From: an uncultured Lachnospiraceae bacterium
GTDB lineage: Bacteria; Bacillota; Clostridia; Lachnospirales; Lachnospiraceae
DNA: 16,391 nucleotides
NCBI GenBank assembly: GCA_900549995.1
Contig: URQQ01000086.1
Span: 1-16,391, forward strand
Direction: 5' to 3'
The translations under genes and the position numbers were made by a program. The notes under the pieces are model-generated. The model worked only from the letters and a program-made list of their open reading frames with translations. It was not told where the DNA came from and searched no databases. Positions 1 to 6,963 of the stretch are shown here, piece by piece. How positions within the stretch are numbered: the first letter of the stretch is position 1; each line of letters opens with the position of its first letter.

Positions 1-71
1 AGTACATAAACAGTTATGTGCCAACTGGAAGTGATAATCGCAAAATGTTAGATGAACTGGTAAAGAAATAA
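1..71 (+). CDS. 3' end of an unidentified upstream gene
   Basis: An open frame enters from the left edge (frame beginning at base 3) and ends at TAA 69-71. It gives a 22-residue C-terminal tail ending in MLDELVKK. The tail is too short to assign a family. It lies in the same direction as, and 113 bp upstream of, the DUF3800-type gene, so the two could be co-transcribed. A real C-terminus is likely but not proven, because any frame has some chance of being open over this distance. Confidence 0.4.
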   Translation, partial: YINSYVPTGSDNRKMLDELVKK

Positions 72-74
72 ACT

Positions 75-103
75 CCAGTTTATCCGAGAGAGAAATTTGA
101 ATT
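75..103. repeat. Spaced direct repeat, copy 1
   Basis: CCAGTTT, then 11 bases, then AAATTTGAATT. The same two blocks with the same 11-base spacing recur at 1751-1779. The blocks are identical (18 of 18) and the spacer matches at 4 of 11 positions. Both copies lie shortly downstream of a gene in the AT-rich block. The function is unknown. Confidence 0.4.
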
Positions 104-167
104 TAGCGGATTGCTGAGGCGGCTGAAATGATCTCTTGTGCAGTTGCTTTTAAATTATCATTTATAT

Positions 168-175
168 GAAGGAGG
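168..175 (+). promoter_or_regulatory. Ribosome binding site of the DUF3800-type gene
   Basis: GAAGGAGG ends 9 nt before the ATG at 185. It is a strong match to the anti-Shine-Dalgarno sequence and supports that start. Confidence 0.7.
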
Positions 176-184
176 CGTTACAAA

Positions 185-1690
185 ATGTCTAAATATAATT
201 TCTACTATGATGAGTCTGAGCATAGCCGAAAAATCAACTATAAGACGGTAAGTGCTGCTAATTATTATGATAATTTCGTAACCATGATTGTAGGATGGTC
301 AGCCGAGAAGGATGATATTCTGCAACGGCATGCTGCTTTTGAGACCAAGTACGCAGACAGAAAGGATCGTAATGGTGAAATCAAAAGTACGATGTTTCAG
401 CAAAAACAATTCAAGCATGGTTTTGCCTCCCTCAACAAACAGAACGCGCAGTTTGTAAATGATTTCCTGTCGCTTTTTGACGAGGATATTCATATTTATT
501 TTTCTGTTTCCAGCAAGATTGAATACCTTGTGTTACAGATTTTTCAAGGATACAGAAACAGTTTTCTCATTGACGCAGACTTAATGAAGTATTCCATTAC
601 AAAGGCTCTCGTTATATATCGTCCACAGGAAATCATTAAGTTCCTCTACGGATCACCTAAAGACTTTTTAGAGGAACTAAGGAAGTTTTTCCGAGATAGG
701 ATTGAATACAATAAAAACAATCTGGAATTGAAGCAAGCAGAGACAATGGCCTTTCAAGAAATTTTACTCGTATTAGATGAGATTTCAGATGCCCCAAAGC
801 TTGATTGGGATTATCATATGTCTTTTGATGGGTTCAATAAGTATTTGCAGGAAAAAGATATACAGAACTATTCACTGATTATTGATAAAGAAGGCGAATC
901 GGAGGAAGAAAGCAAAACCCTAAAATCTGCTCGTGAAATAGGACTGGATAATTCAGATGAAGCAGATTCTAAAAAACATCCAGGTCTTCGTATAGCAGAT
1001 ATGATGGCGGGAATCATTTCTAAGCTGTTGAAGGAGTTATGTGATTCCTTACGATACCAATCTCTTAATGAAAGCATCAACAAAAAGATTCTGGACGTAG
1101 GTTGGTTTTGCTTGAGTGAAGCTCAATTAGAACTTTATAAAAAGCTATATCGTCTTATTTGCGAATGGCAACCAGCCTGGTATAAATCGTATTCCGGTAT
1201 TTATTCGGACGATTTGATTGTATTCAATGCTTTGCTTAATTTTATGAACCATTTTGAATCTGTCGAGCAGATCAGGGCTGATATAGATATGCAAGGCGAA
1301 TACTTTAATGCATTTGCTTGTGAGCAGTTGGCAAGATATTTTGACCAGAGAAGATGCAAACTGCCCGTTGAGCCTGTAATTCCCTTTGATGAAGAATCAT
1401 ATTTTAACCAAAGGGGTGGGAAGGTATATTTTGATTCAAGGAAGCAACTCCTTTTGCCGTTACATGAAGGTTCTCAGACTTTTAATGTATTATCGGTTGG
1501 GGTAGATCAGAAATTCACTCCAACAGTAACAATTCTAAAAGATGGAGAATCCGAGTGCTTTCAACTTCCGAATGAACTGAGTGAATGGGCCTGTAGTGTT
1601 GTTGGAATGGCAGCCACGGGAATGAACCTTTTTCCCGCCAAAGTGACCTTTTCCAATATTAAAGGAAGATACTATGCAGATATACTTTGA
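185..1690 (+). CDS. DUF3800-type protein with C-terminal extension; putative defence gene
   Basis: A 501-aa protein. The N-terminus has an acidic strand-like motif YYDES (D9, E10). Around residues 265-280 lies HPGLRIADMMAGIIS, with an Asp at 272. This layout, an Asp/Glu-bearing first strand and a late (L/I)xxAD(L/M)xAG helix, is the signature of DUF3800 proteins, which are thought to have an RNase H-like fold and are often found in phage-defence islands and mobile elements. DUF3800 proteins are commonly about 220-280 aa, so the roughly 200 residues after 285 are an extension; I recognise no domain in them. The start is supported by the strong ribosome-binding site 9 nt upstream. The gene is AT-rich like its neighbour at 2030 and unlike the genes after 4853, suggesting separate acquisition. 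The family call is by motif and is fairly secure. A defence role is inference. Confidence 0.75.
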   Translation: MSKYNFYYDESEHSRKINYKTVSAANYYDNFVTMIVGWSAEKDDILQRHAAFETKYADRKDRNGEIKSTMFQQKQFKHGFASLNKQNAQFVNDFLSLFDEDIHIYFSVSSKIEYLVLQIFQGYRNSFLIDADLMKYSITKALVIYRPQEIIKFLYGSPKDFLEELRKFFRDRIEYNKNNLELKQAETMAFQEILLVLDEISDAPKLDWDYHMSFDGFNKYLQEKDIQNYSLIIDKEGESEEESKTLKSAREIGLDNSDEADSKKHPGLRIADMMAGIISKLLKELCDSLRYQSLNESINKKILDVGWFCLSEAQLELYKKLYRLICEWQPAWYKSYSGIYSDDLIVFNALLNFMNHFESVEQIRADIDMQGEYFNAFACEQLARYFDQRRCKLPVEPVIPFDEESYFNQRGGKVYFDSRKQLLLPLHEGSQTFNVLSVGVDQKFTPTVTILKDGESECFQLPNELSEWACSVVGMAATGMNLFPAKVTFSNIKGRYYADIL

Positions 1691-1750
1691 ATAGAAGGTA
1701 AAAAGAGAAGAAAAAAATAAGAAAAATAACAAAAAGAACATCTATAACAT

Positions 1751-1779
1751 CCAGTTTGTCAAACTGGAAAATTTGAATT
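1751..1779. repeat. Spaced direct repeat, copy 2, containing a palindrome
   Basis: CCAGTTT, an 11-base spacer, then AAATTTGAATT, the same arrangement as at 75-103. In this copy the spacer completes the palindrome CCAGTTTGTCAAACTGG (1751-1767). Confidence 0.4.
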
Positions 1780-1808
1780 GACCGAGCAACTAGAAGGATG
1801 CTTCTTGA

Positions 1809-2020
1809 CTTATCGATAACTCGGTATTTGTCAAAGGAAAAGCAATAGCTAGAAAACGAGTCTTAGAAGATAGAATTCAAAATACAGAAGAAGTATTTAC
1901 TGATGTAGAGGAAAATTATGTTATGAAAGAGAAATTGCATTGGAAAATGTTATGGACTCAGTGCGAGAAGTTTATCAGATGATGAAATGGAAAAATGTAT
2001 CACAGAAACTTGGGGGATAA
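1809..2020 (+). pseudogene. Degenerate coding remnant, frameshifted
   Basis: One open frame runs from 1809 and reads LIDNSVFVKGKAIARKRVL onwards to about 1935. A second frame continues to TAA 2018-2020 and ends EVYQMMKWKNVSQKLGG. A single-base slip near 1925-1935 would join them into one plausible C-terminal fragment of about 70 residues rich in Glu, Lys and Val. There is no start codon or ribosome-binding site. It could be the tail of a gene lost when the neighbouring genes were acquired. The family is not recognised, and chance open frames in AT-rich DNA remain possible. Confidence 0.3.
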
Positions 2021-2029
2021 TTAACACTG

Positions 2030-4273
2030 ATGAAAATAAAAGATATTTTAAGTATGATCAATTTAGACACGTTCGATATCGGAAAATATGAGGAATTAAA
2101 GAAGAGTAAAAACAATCTTTCAAACAGTGATAAGAAAATACTTAATAAAATTTTGACATCTTCAAAAAATAAGTGTAAAGAAGAAGTATTAAGCGTAATT
2201 ATATGCTATGCAATATGGTATCCAGATGAAGCTATACAAAATGCAAGAAGGAAGGGAATATTTAGGTATAAAGTTTTTGGAATAAAAGGAAAAAATAATG
2301 CAAAGTATTATTTGACATATTTAAGAGACAAAGCAGATATTTTGGGCTTCTCAGAGTTATCTATTTCATATATTATACAGAAGACCAACTGTGATTGGTT
2401 TGAAGAAATATATTGTAAAATAGAAAAGAAAATAGATGTGCTTATGCGGGATCACTATAAGAAACGAATAAGAAAGCGAATACAAAATGTAAATTTGGAA
2501 TCTTCTCTTCATAAAGAACTACTAGCATATATAGACATGTTGTTTTTTATGGGTAGTGGAAAAAGCAATCACACAGATTTTAATAAATTAAATTCGTATT
2601 CTCAAGAAGAAATTGCGGAAGGAGTGTCTTATCTTTTATTTAAATATACAGATATATATGAAATATCACAGGAAAAAAATTATTTTGTTGATGCAGGATA
2701 TATTCTTTCAGATGATATTGAGAGACTAATATTATTGGCGTGTCAGATTAATTATTTATTAGAAACCGAGTTACTTATAGATTTTTTCGATTACGATGTT
2801 TTAATGAATGGAAATGAGATTACAATAAAAAGTAGAGATGATTCTTTAGAGAAGAGCATTAGAATGGCATTCATAAAACAAGAAATGCAGGAAATACTGT
2901 TCTACGGAAGAGCTGCTGAAACTGATGAGTCAGCTTATTTATCAAAGATTAGTAGTTTGGTGTTAGAAGAGATGGGGGATACAGTTGTAAAGAAAATAAA
3001 TAGTGGAATTTTATCTCGTTATGTTTTTGAGATACCAACAGCTATAATAGATTTTGTTTCGGAACAAAAAGTATTAGGAAAAATTGAGATTTTTAAGGAG
3101 GAAGCATTAGAAATTGAGCATTTTATAAAGGAAATGTATATGACACCAGATGAACTGTATGATAAAAAAATTACAGAACACTGCACAGCTTACGATATCA
3201 TTTTATGTCAGAGATTTTTCAGATTTGTATTTTATATGCAAAAAAGTATTTATGATAACGAAAAAAACATGAGAATTATTTTGCAATCGTTAATTCCCCT
3301 TACAAATAGGGATATGTTAATACAGTTCTTTACAATGTTTTTGAAGGATATACAAAAAGCTGAAGAAATCTATAATCTTCTGAAATATGATAGCAATTAT
3401 AAATATGATGTGCAATACACACCTTTTGTGGAAATAGGACAAAAAGTTATTTATCCACTTTCTATTGTATCGCGTTCTAATTTATTGAGAAATACAATTG
3501 CTTATTCGCATTTGTCAAAAAATGAAATTGTGAATGATGATGGTGGTTTAGAACCATTAGTTAGATTTTGTGCAAGTTCATTCGAGCGATGCAACTATGA
3601 TTACAAGGTATTTACGAATAAGAAATATACATACAAAGGTCAGAAGGGTGAGATTGATGTTCTTGTTATTTCGGATGAAGAAATTATTGTTATAGAATGT
3701 AAAGAGCCATTGATGCCAACGAGCAATTTTGAAATGCGAGCAACATTTGAACATATTGAAAAAGCATCTAAACAGTTAGACCTCTCAAAGGAAGCGTTTG
3801 CAGATGATGGATTTCGAAAAAAATATTTTGCCGATAATTTGAAAGAAAATGGAAAAAAAAGAACAATTCGTACCTGTACGGTTTTGGGGAATCGTTTATT
3901 TTCAATCTGGTCTGGCTCAAAACATCCGATAAGATATGCAAATGAATTAGATATGATACTTACAAATGGGATAATAAGAGGTACATTTACTGAGTGGTCT
4001 ATATGGAAAAAAGACCATTATACGCATAGTGATTTAGTAAATTATCTAAACCAAGAAGGTACTTTTAATACAATTATGAAAGCGTCTATGGAAAAGTATG
4101 ATAATAGTATCGATTTGTATGGTAAAAAAATATATTATGAATCCTATTTATGGAATTTAGAAAAAGCGTATTTGCTTTGTGATGAGAAACTGCGTACAGT
4201 AAAAAAAGATGAAGAACAATGGAACAAGTTTTTGGAAATTTGCGAACTACAAAGAAATGCAGATTCTGGATAA
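2030..4273 (+). CDS. Large protein with C-terminal PD-(D/E)XK nuclease core
   Basis: A 747-aa, predominantly helical, lysine-rich protein. At residues 540-558 it has GEID, nine residues, then IVIECK. D543 and E556-x-K558 fit the Asp...(Glu/Asp)-x-Lys metal site of restriction-endonuclease-like (PD-(D/E)XK) folds, with hydrophobic strands on both sides and an upstream Glu (E541). Residues 1-500 match no family I recognise, and residues 560-747 have mixed composition. No signal peptide or membrane segment is seen, so it should be cytoplasmic. The start is the ATG after GGGGGAT, a weakly spaced site about 13 nt upstream. Base composition is strongly AT-rich, with many ATA and AAA codons, unlike the genes after 4853. 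A DNA-cleaving defence role beside the DUF3800 gene is inference; the nuclease core is what the sequence shows. Confidence 0.7.
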   Translation: MKIKDILSMINLDTFDIGKYEELKKSKNNLSNSDKKILNKILTSSKNKCKEEVLSVIICYAIWYPDEAIQNARRKGIFRYKVFGIKGKNNAKYYLTYLRDKADILGFSELSISYIIQKTNCDWFEEIYCKIEKKIDVLMRDHYKKRIRKRIQNVNLESSLHKELLAYIDMLFFMGSGKSNHTDFNKLNSYSQEEIAEGVSYLLFKYTDIYEISQEKNYFVDAGYILSDDIERLILLACQINYLLETELLIDFFDYDVLMNGNEITIKSRDDSLEKSIRMAFIKQEMQEILFYGRAAETDESAYLSKISSLVLEEMGDTVVKKINSGILSRYVFEIPTAIIDFVSEQKVLGKIEIFKEEALEIEHFIKEMYMTPDELYDKKITEHCTAYDIILCQRFFRFVFYMQKSIYDNEKNMRIILQSLIPLTNRDMLIQFFTMFLKDIQKAEEIYNLLKYDSNYKYDVQYTPFVEIGQKVIYPLSIVSRSNLLRNTIAYSHLSKNEIVNDDGGLEPLVRFCASSFERCNYDYKVFTNKKYTYKGQKGEIDVLVISDEEIIVIECKEPLMPTSNFEMRATFEHIEKASKQLDLSKEAFADDGFRKKYFADNLKENGKKRTIRTCTVLGNRLFSIWSGSKHPIRYANELDMILTNGIIRGTFTEWSIWKKDHYTHSDLVNYLNQEGTFNTIMKASMEKYDNSIDLYGKKIYYESYLWNLEKAYLLCDEKLRTVKKDEEQWNKFLEICELQRNADSG

Positions 4274-4495
4274 GTATTAGTAACAAAAAATAATCCGATT
4301 TAATGGTTTAGACGGTAATTTGATAGAAGTAGGAACACCTATATAATGCTACTAATTCCAGTTTGGCAAGTTGTTTTAAGTATACACGTTCTTGGGAAAA
4401 GTCGGTTTTAGTGGATAAGGTGTACTTAACAGATTATAAGATGAAATTTGAAAGATATTATAGATAATAATATCAATTTCACATTATCTTCAGAC

Positions 4496-4536
4496 GTAGC
4501 AGAGAATCCCTTAGTGATCGGGTTCTCTGCTACTTT
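4496..4536 (+). terminator. Hairpin terminator after the nuclease-like gene
   Basis: GTAGCAGAGAATCCC pairs with GGGTTCTCTGCTAC across a 9-base loop, with a single bulged T, followed by a short TTT. The stem is 14 bp and very stable. The T-run is weak, so termination strength is uncertain. It could act on either strand. Confidence 0.6.
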
Positions 4537-4708
4537 AAGCTTAGGAACAATACAGGAGAGAAGTTTATATATGGTGTGGGGTGTTCAGTCTCATTACCAG
4601 TTTTTTTATTGTTAGATATGCATAGATAAATTAGCTGTTTTTCTGTGGCTTCTATGAATGAAGAAAGATAAATATTGAGCTATAAATAAAAGAATAATTA
4701 AGCAGAAA

Positions 4709-4714
4709 TATAAT
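4709..4714 (+). promoter_or_regulatory. Possible -10 box
   Basis: TATAAT about 140 bp upstream of the 4853 gene. No good -35 box lies 17 bp upstream, so this is only a candidate promoter for the ICE gene cluster that follows. Confidence 0.25.
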
Positions 4715-4745
4715 CATATGAAAAATGAAAAAGCCGTTCAAGGTC

Positions 4746-4862
4746 ATGTCTAAAGTAGACAATTTCAGCTCCAGTTCTTTGGTAGGTTCTGTGAATAGAT
4801 TATTTAGTAGAAGCTGGTATAGTGTTGTCTCAAAGAAGGAGGTGACACGGAGATGGACATAA
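4746..4862 (+). CDS. Possible 38-aa small protein overlapping the next gene
   Basis: The ATG at 4746 opens a 38-residue frame beginning MSKVDNFSSSSLVG and ending VTRRWT, with TAA overlapping the first codons of the 4853 gene. It is Ser- and Arg-rich with a basic C-terminus. It has no good ribosome-binding site (AAGG only 2 nt upstream) and it runs through the strong site of the next gene, so it could be a translational leader for that gene rather than a functional protein. The family is unknown. Confidence 0.25.
   Translation: MSKVDNFSSSSLVGSVNRLFSRSWYSVVSKKEVTRRWT
4836..4845 (+). promoter_or_regulatory. Perfect Shine-Dalgarno site for the 4853 gene
   Basis: AAGGAGGTGA is fully complementary to the 16S rRNA 3' end and sits 7 nt before the ATG at 4853. 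Confidence 0.75.
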
Positions 4863-5527
4863 AGGACGAAAGTATCCCGTGGCTGGATGCGATGGAACCA
4901 GAACTGGACCACAGAGTAGTGCAATATCTGCTAGAGAACCATATGGAATACCAGAAATTGCGGGAGAAACTGACAGAAGAGTCAAGAAAGTGTTCTGTGA
5001 TAACAAGATTGGTGGATGCCACTGGTGAGATACATTTCACATCGGAGGAACATCAGATTTATCTCAGGTACAGACAGCTGAAAGAAAACATGGAGGCAGT
5101 GGAAAGAAAATATTTGTATCTAATGGGACAGGCAGATATGGTGCCATACTGTCAGGCACTTTTGGGACTTTCCAGAAAAGGGGCTAAGAAGATAAAGCCG
5201 CCAATTCAGCACATGAATCTGGAATCCTGGCAGATGGAGCTTATTAATTATGCGGTGATAGAGGCGGAGCAAAATGCAAGGGAGAACTGTAAGGACTATG
5301 GGGAAATCAATAAACAGATAAGTGACCTGAATAGAAGATATCCATTTATAGATGGATTAATGGATCAAAGTAAAATTACAGAGGGAAGGGCATTTTCTGT
5401 GGAAGAGCTGCAGGCGATATCTGACTGCTTAAAATTAGAAAATGATAAGCGGTACATTGAAGAAACAGAACTATATTTGAAAGGAATCCGAGATGGATAT
5501 TCACTGAAAAAAATATTGGAACCATAA
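4853..5527 (+). CDS. Conserved-looking ICE accessory protein, unknown function
   Basis: A 224-aa protein that is soluble, highly charged and mostly helical, with no signal peptide or membrane segment. Residues 15-50 (ELDHRVVQYLLENHMEYQKL) and 70-95 look like amphipathic helices or a coiled coil. Around 103-117 is a basic loop (SRKGAKKIKPP). I do not recognise a domain or catalytic motif. The start is fixed by the perfect ribosome-binding site 7 nt upstream. It is the first gene of the ICE-like block and is followed after about 10 bp by a terminator hairpin, so it may be a short transcription unit. Proteins of this general kind are common in the accessory region of Lachnospiraceae ICEs, from memory and not checked. 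Confidence 0.75.
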   Translation: MDIKDESIPWLDAMEPELDHRVVQYLLENHMEYQKLREKLTEESRKCSVITRLVDATGEIHFTSEEHQIYLRYRQLKENMEAVERKYLYLMGQADMVPYCQALLGLSRKGAKKIKPPIQHMNLESWQMELINYAVIEAEQNARENCKDYGEINKQISDLNRRYPFIDGLMDQSKITEGRAFSVEELQAISDCLKLENDKRYIEETELYLKGIRDGYSLKKILEP

Positions 5528-5536
5528 TAAAACCTG

Positions 5537-5576
5537 AAAATGGCCGGTGGGGAAACTACTTCCTCCGGCCATTTTT
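5537..5576 (+). terminator. Rho-independent terminator
   Basis: AAAATGGCCGG (5537-5547) pairs with CCGGCCATTTTT (5565-5576). It is a GC-rich stem with A/T flanks on both sides, so it could terminate in either direction. It lies 10 bp after the stop of the 4853 gene. Confidence 0.8.
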
Positions 5577-5602
5577 ATACAGATTAACAGGGAGGGATGA
5601 AA

Positions 5603-6169
5603 GTGAAGAAAAAAATCTATAAGGTAAAATGCCCCAAACATATCGTGTTTGGAGATCCGCTGTATTTTGAAGAATACACAGGGAAAAAGCTGGCAAGCCT
5701 GGTGGCGGACTATAAACTGCCGCCGCGTTTGGAAGCACGGGTGCTTCTTGAGGAAAAACCAATGGAAGAATATCCAGAATACATGGACCGGACCATGACA
5801 ATCTGTGTGGCGCCGGCTCAGACGATAGATGTTTATGCGGATGGAAAAATGTTTGAAGGACAGGAGATTGTCCAGAAGGATATCGGAGTGGATACCGCGG
5901 AGTATATTATTCATATTGACGGACGGTATGAAATGCTACATACCGGGGGTGACGGTTACTGGGGCAGTTGCCAGAAACTCTATCGCCAGCATGATGACAG
6001 GAAGCTTCTGGATGCCTTGATCATCACCGTTGGGATTCCGTATTCCGAAAACTTTGAGGATATGCAGCGAATGACGGGATACCTTTTTGAGAATGCAAGG
6101 GAGATTTGGAAAGGTGAAAAAATTGGTGAAAGTGAAAAAGGTGGGAAAGAAAAAGGGCAGGAGCGGTAA
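5603..6169 (+). CDS. Hypothetical ICE protein, GTG start
   Basis: A 188-aa protein with no recognised domain. The N-terminus contains a turn-rich motif CPKHIVFGDPLYFEEYTGKK. The middle (about 65-125) looks beta-rich, with glycines in TGGDGYWGSCQ. The C-terminus is a very basic, glycine- and lysine-rich tail that could bind nucleic acid. I chose GTG 5603 because GGAGG (5591-5595) lies 7 nt before it. The in-frame ATG at 5597 touches the ribosome-binding site (1 nt spacing) and is unlikely to be used. The gene follows the 5537-5576 terminator. The minus-strand repressor at 6196 ends 26 bp after its stop, so the two converge. Confidence 0.7.
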   Translation: MKKKIYKVKCPKHIVFGDPLYFEEYTGKKLASLVADYKLPPRLEARVLLEEKPMEEYPEYMDRTMTICVAPAQTIDVYADGKMFEGQEIVQKDIGVDTAEYIIHIDGRYEMLHTGGDGYWGSCQKLYRQHDDRKLLDALIITVGIPYSENFEDMQRMTGYLFENAREIWKGEKIGESEKGGKEKGQER

Positions 6170-6195
6170 AAAACAGGACGATGCGGAAACGCCGG

Positions 6196-6462
6196 TCAGC
6201 GTTCTGCATCGTCTCTGTTCGTTCCATCAATTAGGAATCCATAGGATACATGAAATATTTCAGACAGTGCCTTCAGTTCCAAGTCCGTCACATATCTTTT
6301 ATTTGTCTCAATCCGGGTGATTACATTCTTATCCATATCATAGCCGGCCAACTGGAGTTTTTCGGCTAGGTCTCTTTGGGATAGGCCATTTTCCCTGCGT
6401 AGTTCAATCAGCCGCTGGCTGATTAGATTTTTCTCACCAGTCTTCGTGCGTGGTTTTGGCAT
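6196..6462 (-). CDS. XRE-family transcriptional regulator
   Basis: An 88-aa single-domain regulator. Residues about 12-70 form a helix-turn-helix of the Cro/CI (XRE) type: ISQRLIELRRENGLSQRDLA, then the recognition region DKNVITRIETNKRYV and the hydrophobic ALSEIFHVS helix. It likely binds DNA as a dimer and represses nearby promoters. The start is ATG 6462 behind GGAAAAG; an in-frame TTG at 6468 is possible but worse placed. It converges with the 5603 gene. The interleaved inverted repeats just upstream (6488-6572) are its probable operator, implying autoregulation. Confidence 0.85.
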   Translation of the reverse strand: MPKPRTKTGEKNLISQRLIELRRENGLSQRDLAEKLQLAGYDMDKNVITRIETNKRYVTDLELKALSEIFHVSYGFLIDGTNRDDAER

Positions 6463-6487
6463 AAACAATCTTTTCCGGCAAAATGCA

Positions 6488-6532
6488 GTAAAATCATTTG
6501 TCTCACTTTTTGCACTTTTCTATTGATTTTAC
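6488..6532. promoter_or_regulatory. Inner 9-bp inverted repeat, candidate operator
   Basis: GTAAAATCA (6488-6496) and TGATTTTAC (6524-6532) are perfect inverted copies, interleaved with the larger 14-bp repeat. The right arm lies in a block (ATTGATTTTAC) that also occurs at the -35 region of the next promoter (6934-6944). Confidence 0.5.
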
Positions 6533-6572
6533 ATGGAAAAGATTGCAGAATCGGTTGTAAAAGTGAGACAAA
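6497..6572. promoter_or_regulatory. 14-bp perfect inverted repeat upstream of the XRE gene
   Basis: TTTGTCTCACTTTT (6497-6510) and AAAAGTGAGACAAA (6559-6572) are perfect inverted copies 48 bp apart. They flank a possible plus-strand promoter (TTGATT 6523-6528, 17 bp, CAGAAT 6546-6551). The arrangement suggests two repressor half-sites bridged by looping, controlling the XRE gene at 6196-6462. The spacing is too long for a simple hairpin terminator. Confidence 0.6.
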
Positions 6573-6647
6573 AAGGAAAGAGACCAAAAGGCGGGGGAGA
6601 TATATAAACAGAGAAATATCCAGCAGATGAAAATATCCTTTGGGATG

Positions 6648-6884
6648 TTATAAAAGACCTTTGAAGAAAGCGTTGATGTCAGTGCCAAATATTTTGGAAA
6701 GTGCGACCAATTCACTGACCTTGATGTTCATGCGGTTCGTCTCCAGTTTGGCGTAAGTGCTTTTGGTGACAGGGATGCCCATTAGGTTCAGTTTTGCGAT
6801 AACCTGCTCTTGAGTAAGCTTGTTCTGATAGCGCAGAGTCTGGATGTTTTGTCCGATATTCATATCTGGTCGTATTTTCTGCAT
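6648..6884 (-). CDS. XRE-family transcriptional regulator
   Basis: A 78-aa protein that is almost entirely a Cro/CI helix-turn-helix: IGQNIQTLRYQNKLTQEQVI (residues 10-29), then KSTYAKLETNRMNI with the usual recognition helix, and SELVALSKIFGTDINAFF. It has the compact size of phage- and ICE-type repressors. The ribosome-binding site AAAGGA lies just upstream on the minus strand (about 6892-6897). It is divergent from the 7004 gene across a region with two matching operator sites, so it probably represses that gene and itself. It is not closely similar to the XRE protein at 6196. Confidence 0.85.
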   Translation of the reverse strand: MQKIRPDMNIGQNIQTLRYQNKLTQEQVIAKLNLMGIPVTKSTYAKLETNRMNIKVSELVALSKIFGTDINAFFKGLL

Positions 6885-6909
6885 AGCGTCATCCTTTCAT
6901 AAATAAAAT

Positions 6910-6927
6910 GTTTCGCAATAAGGAAAC
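6910..6927. promoter_or_regulatory. Operator O1 in the divergent region
   Basis: GTTTCGCAATAAGGAAAC has GTTTC/GAAAC inverted ends. It matches O2 (6964-6980) in the shared pattern GTTTCG-AATAA-GAA and lies between the promoter and the XRE gene. Confidence 0.55.
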
Positions 6928-6934
6928 TTTAATA

Positions 6935-6963
6935 TTGATTTTACTGGCTTTATTTCCTATAAT
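6935..6963 (+). promoter_or_regulatory. Strong sigma-A-type promoter for the 7004 gene
   Basis: TTGATT (6935-6940), a 17-bp spacer, and a consensus TATAAT (6958-6963). It is bracketed by operators O1 and O2, and O2 lies over the expected transcription start. Confidence 0.75.

Larger units (their letters stand above)
1691..2029. other. AT-rich intergenic region with palindrome and coding remnant
   Basis: The first 50 bases are almost pure A/G on the plus strand. Next comes a palindrome with 7-bp arms, CCAGTTT-GTC-AAACTGG (1751-1767), then short nested inverted repeats (ACCGAG 1781-1786 with CTCGGT 1820-1825, and AGAAG-GATG-CTTCT at 1792-1805). From 1809 the DNA looks like decayed coding sequence, described separately. 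I see no convincing promoter. Confidence 0.5.
4274..4852. other. Long intergenic region at the junction of AT-rich islet and ICE
   Basis: This 579-bp stretch contains a strong hairpin (4496-4533), a possible -10 box TATAAT at 4709-4714, an 11-codon frame at 4718-4753 and a possible 38-aa ORF from 4746. Composition shifts from AT-rich to ICE-like towards its right end. The rest shows no supported gene on either strand. Confidence 0.6.

Noticed and set aside
1781..1825. Nested stems as a structured non-coding RNA or tRNA-like element
   Set aside because: The stems are only 5-6 bp, no tRNA arms can be placed, and the right half overlaps the coding remnant.
2554..2580. GSGKSN in the 747-aa protein as a Walker A ATP-binding loop
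   Set aside because: The glycine expected five positions before GK is missing and no Walker B motif follows; it is likely a chance loop.
4652..5040. Minus-strand frames of 78-90 aa around the 4853 gene start
   Set aside because: They are shadows of the 4853 gene and its AT-rich upstream region, with no ribosome-binding sites or recognisable composition.
6503..6715. Minus-strand 70-aa hydrophobic frame as a small membrane protein
   Set aside because: It overlaps the 3' end of the XRE gene in another frame and crosses the operator region, with no supporting ribosome-binding site.
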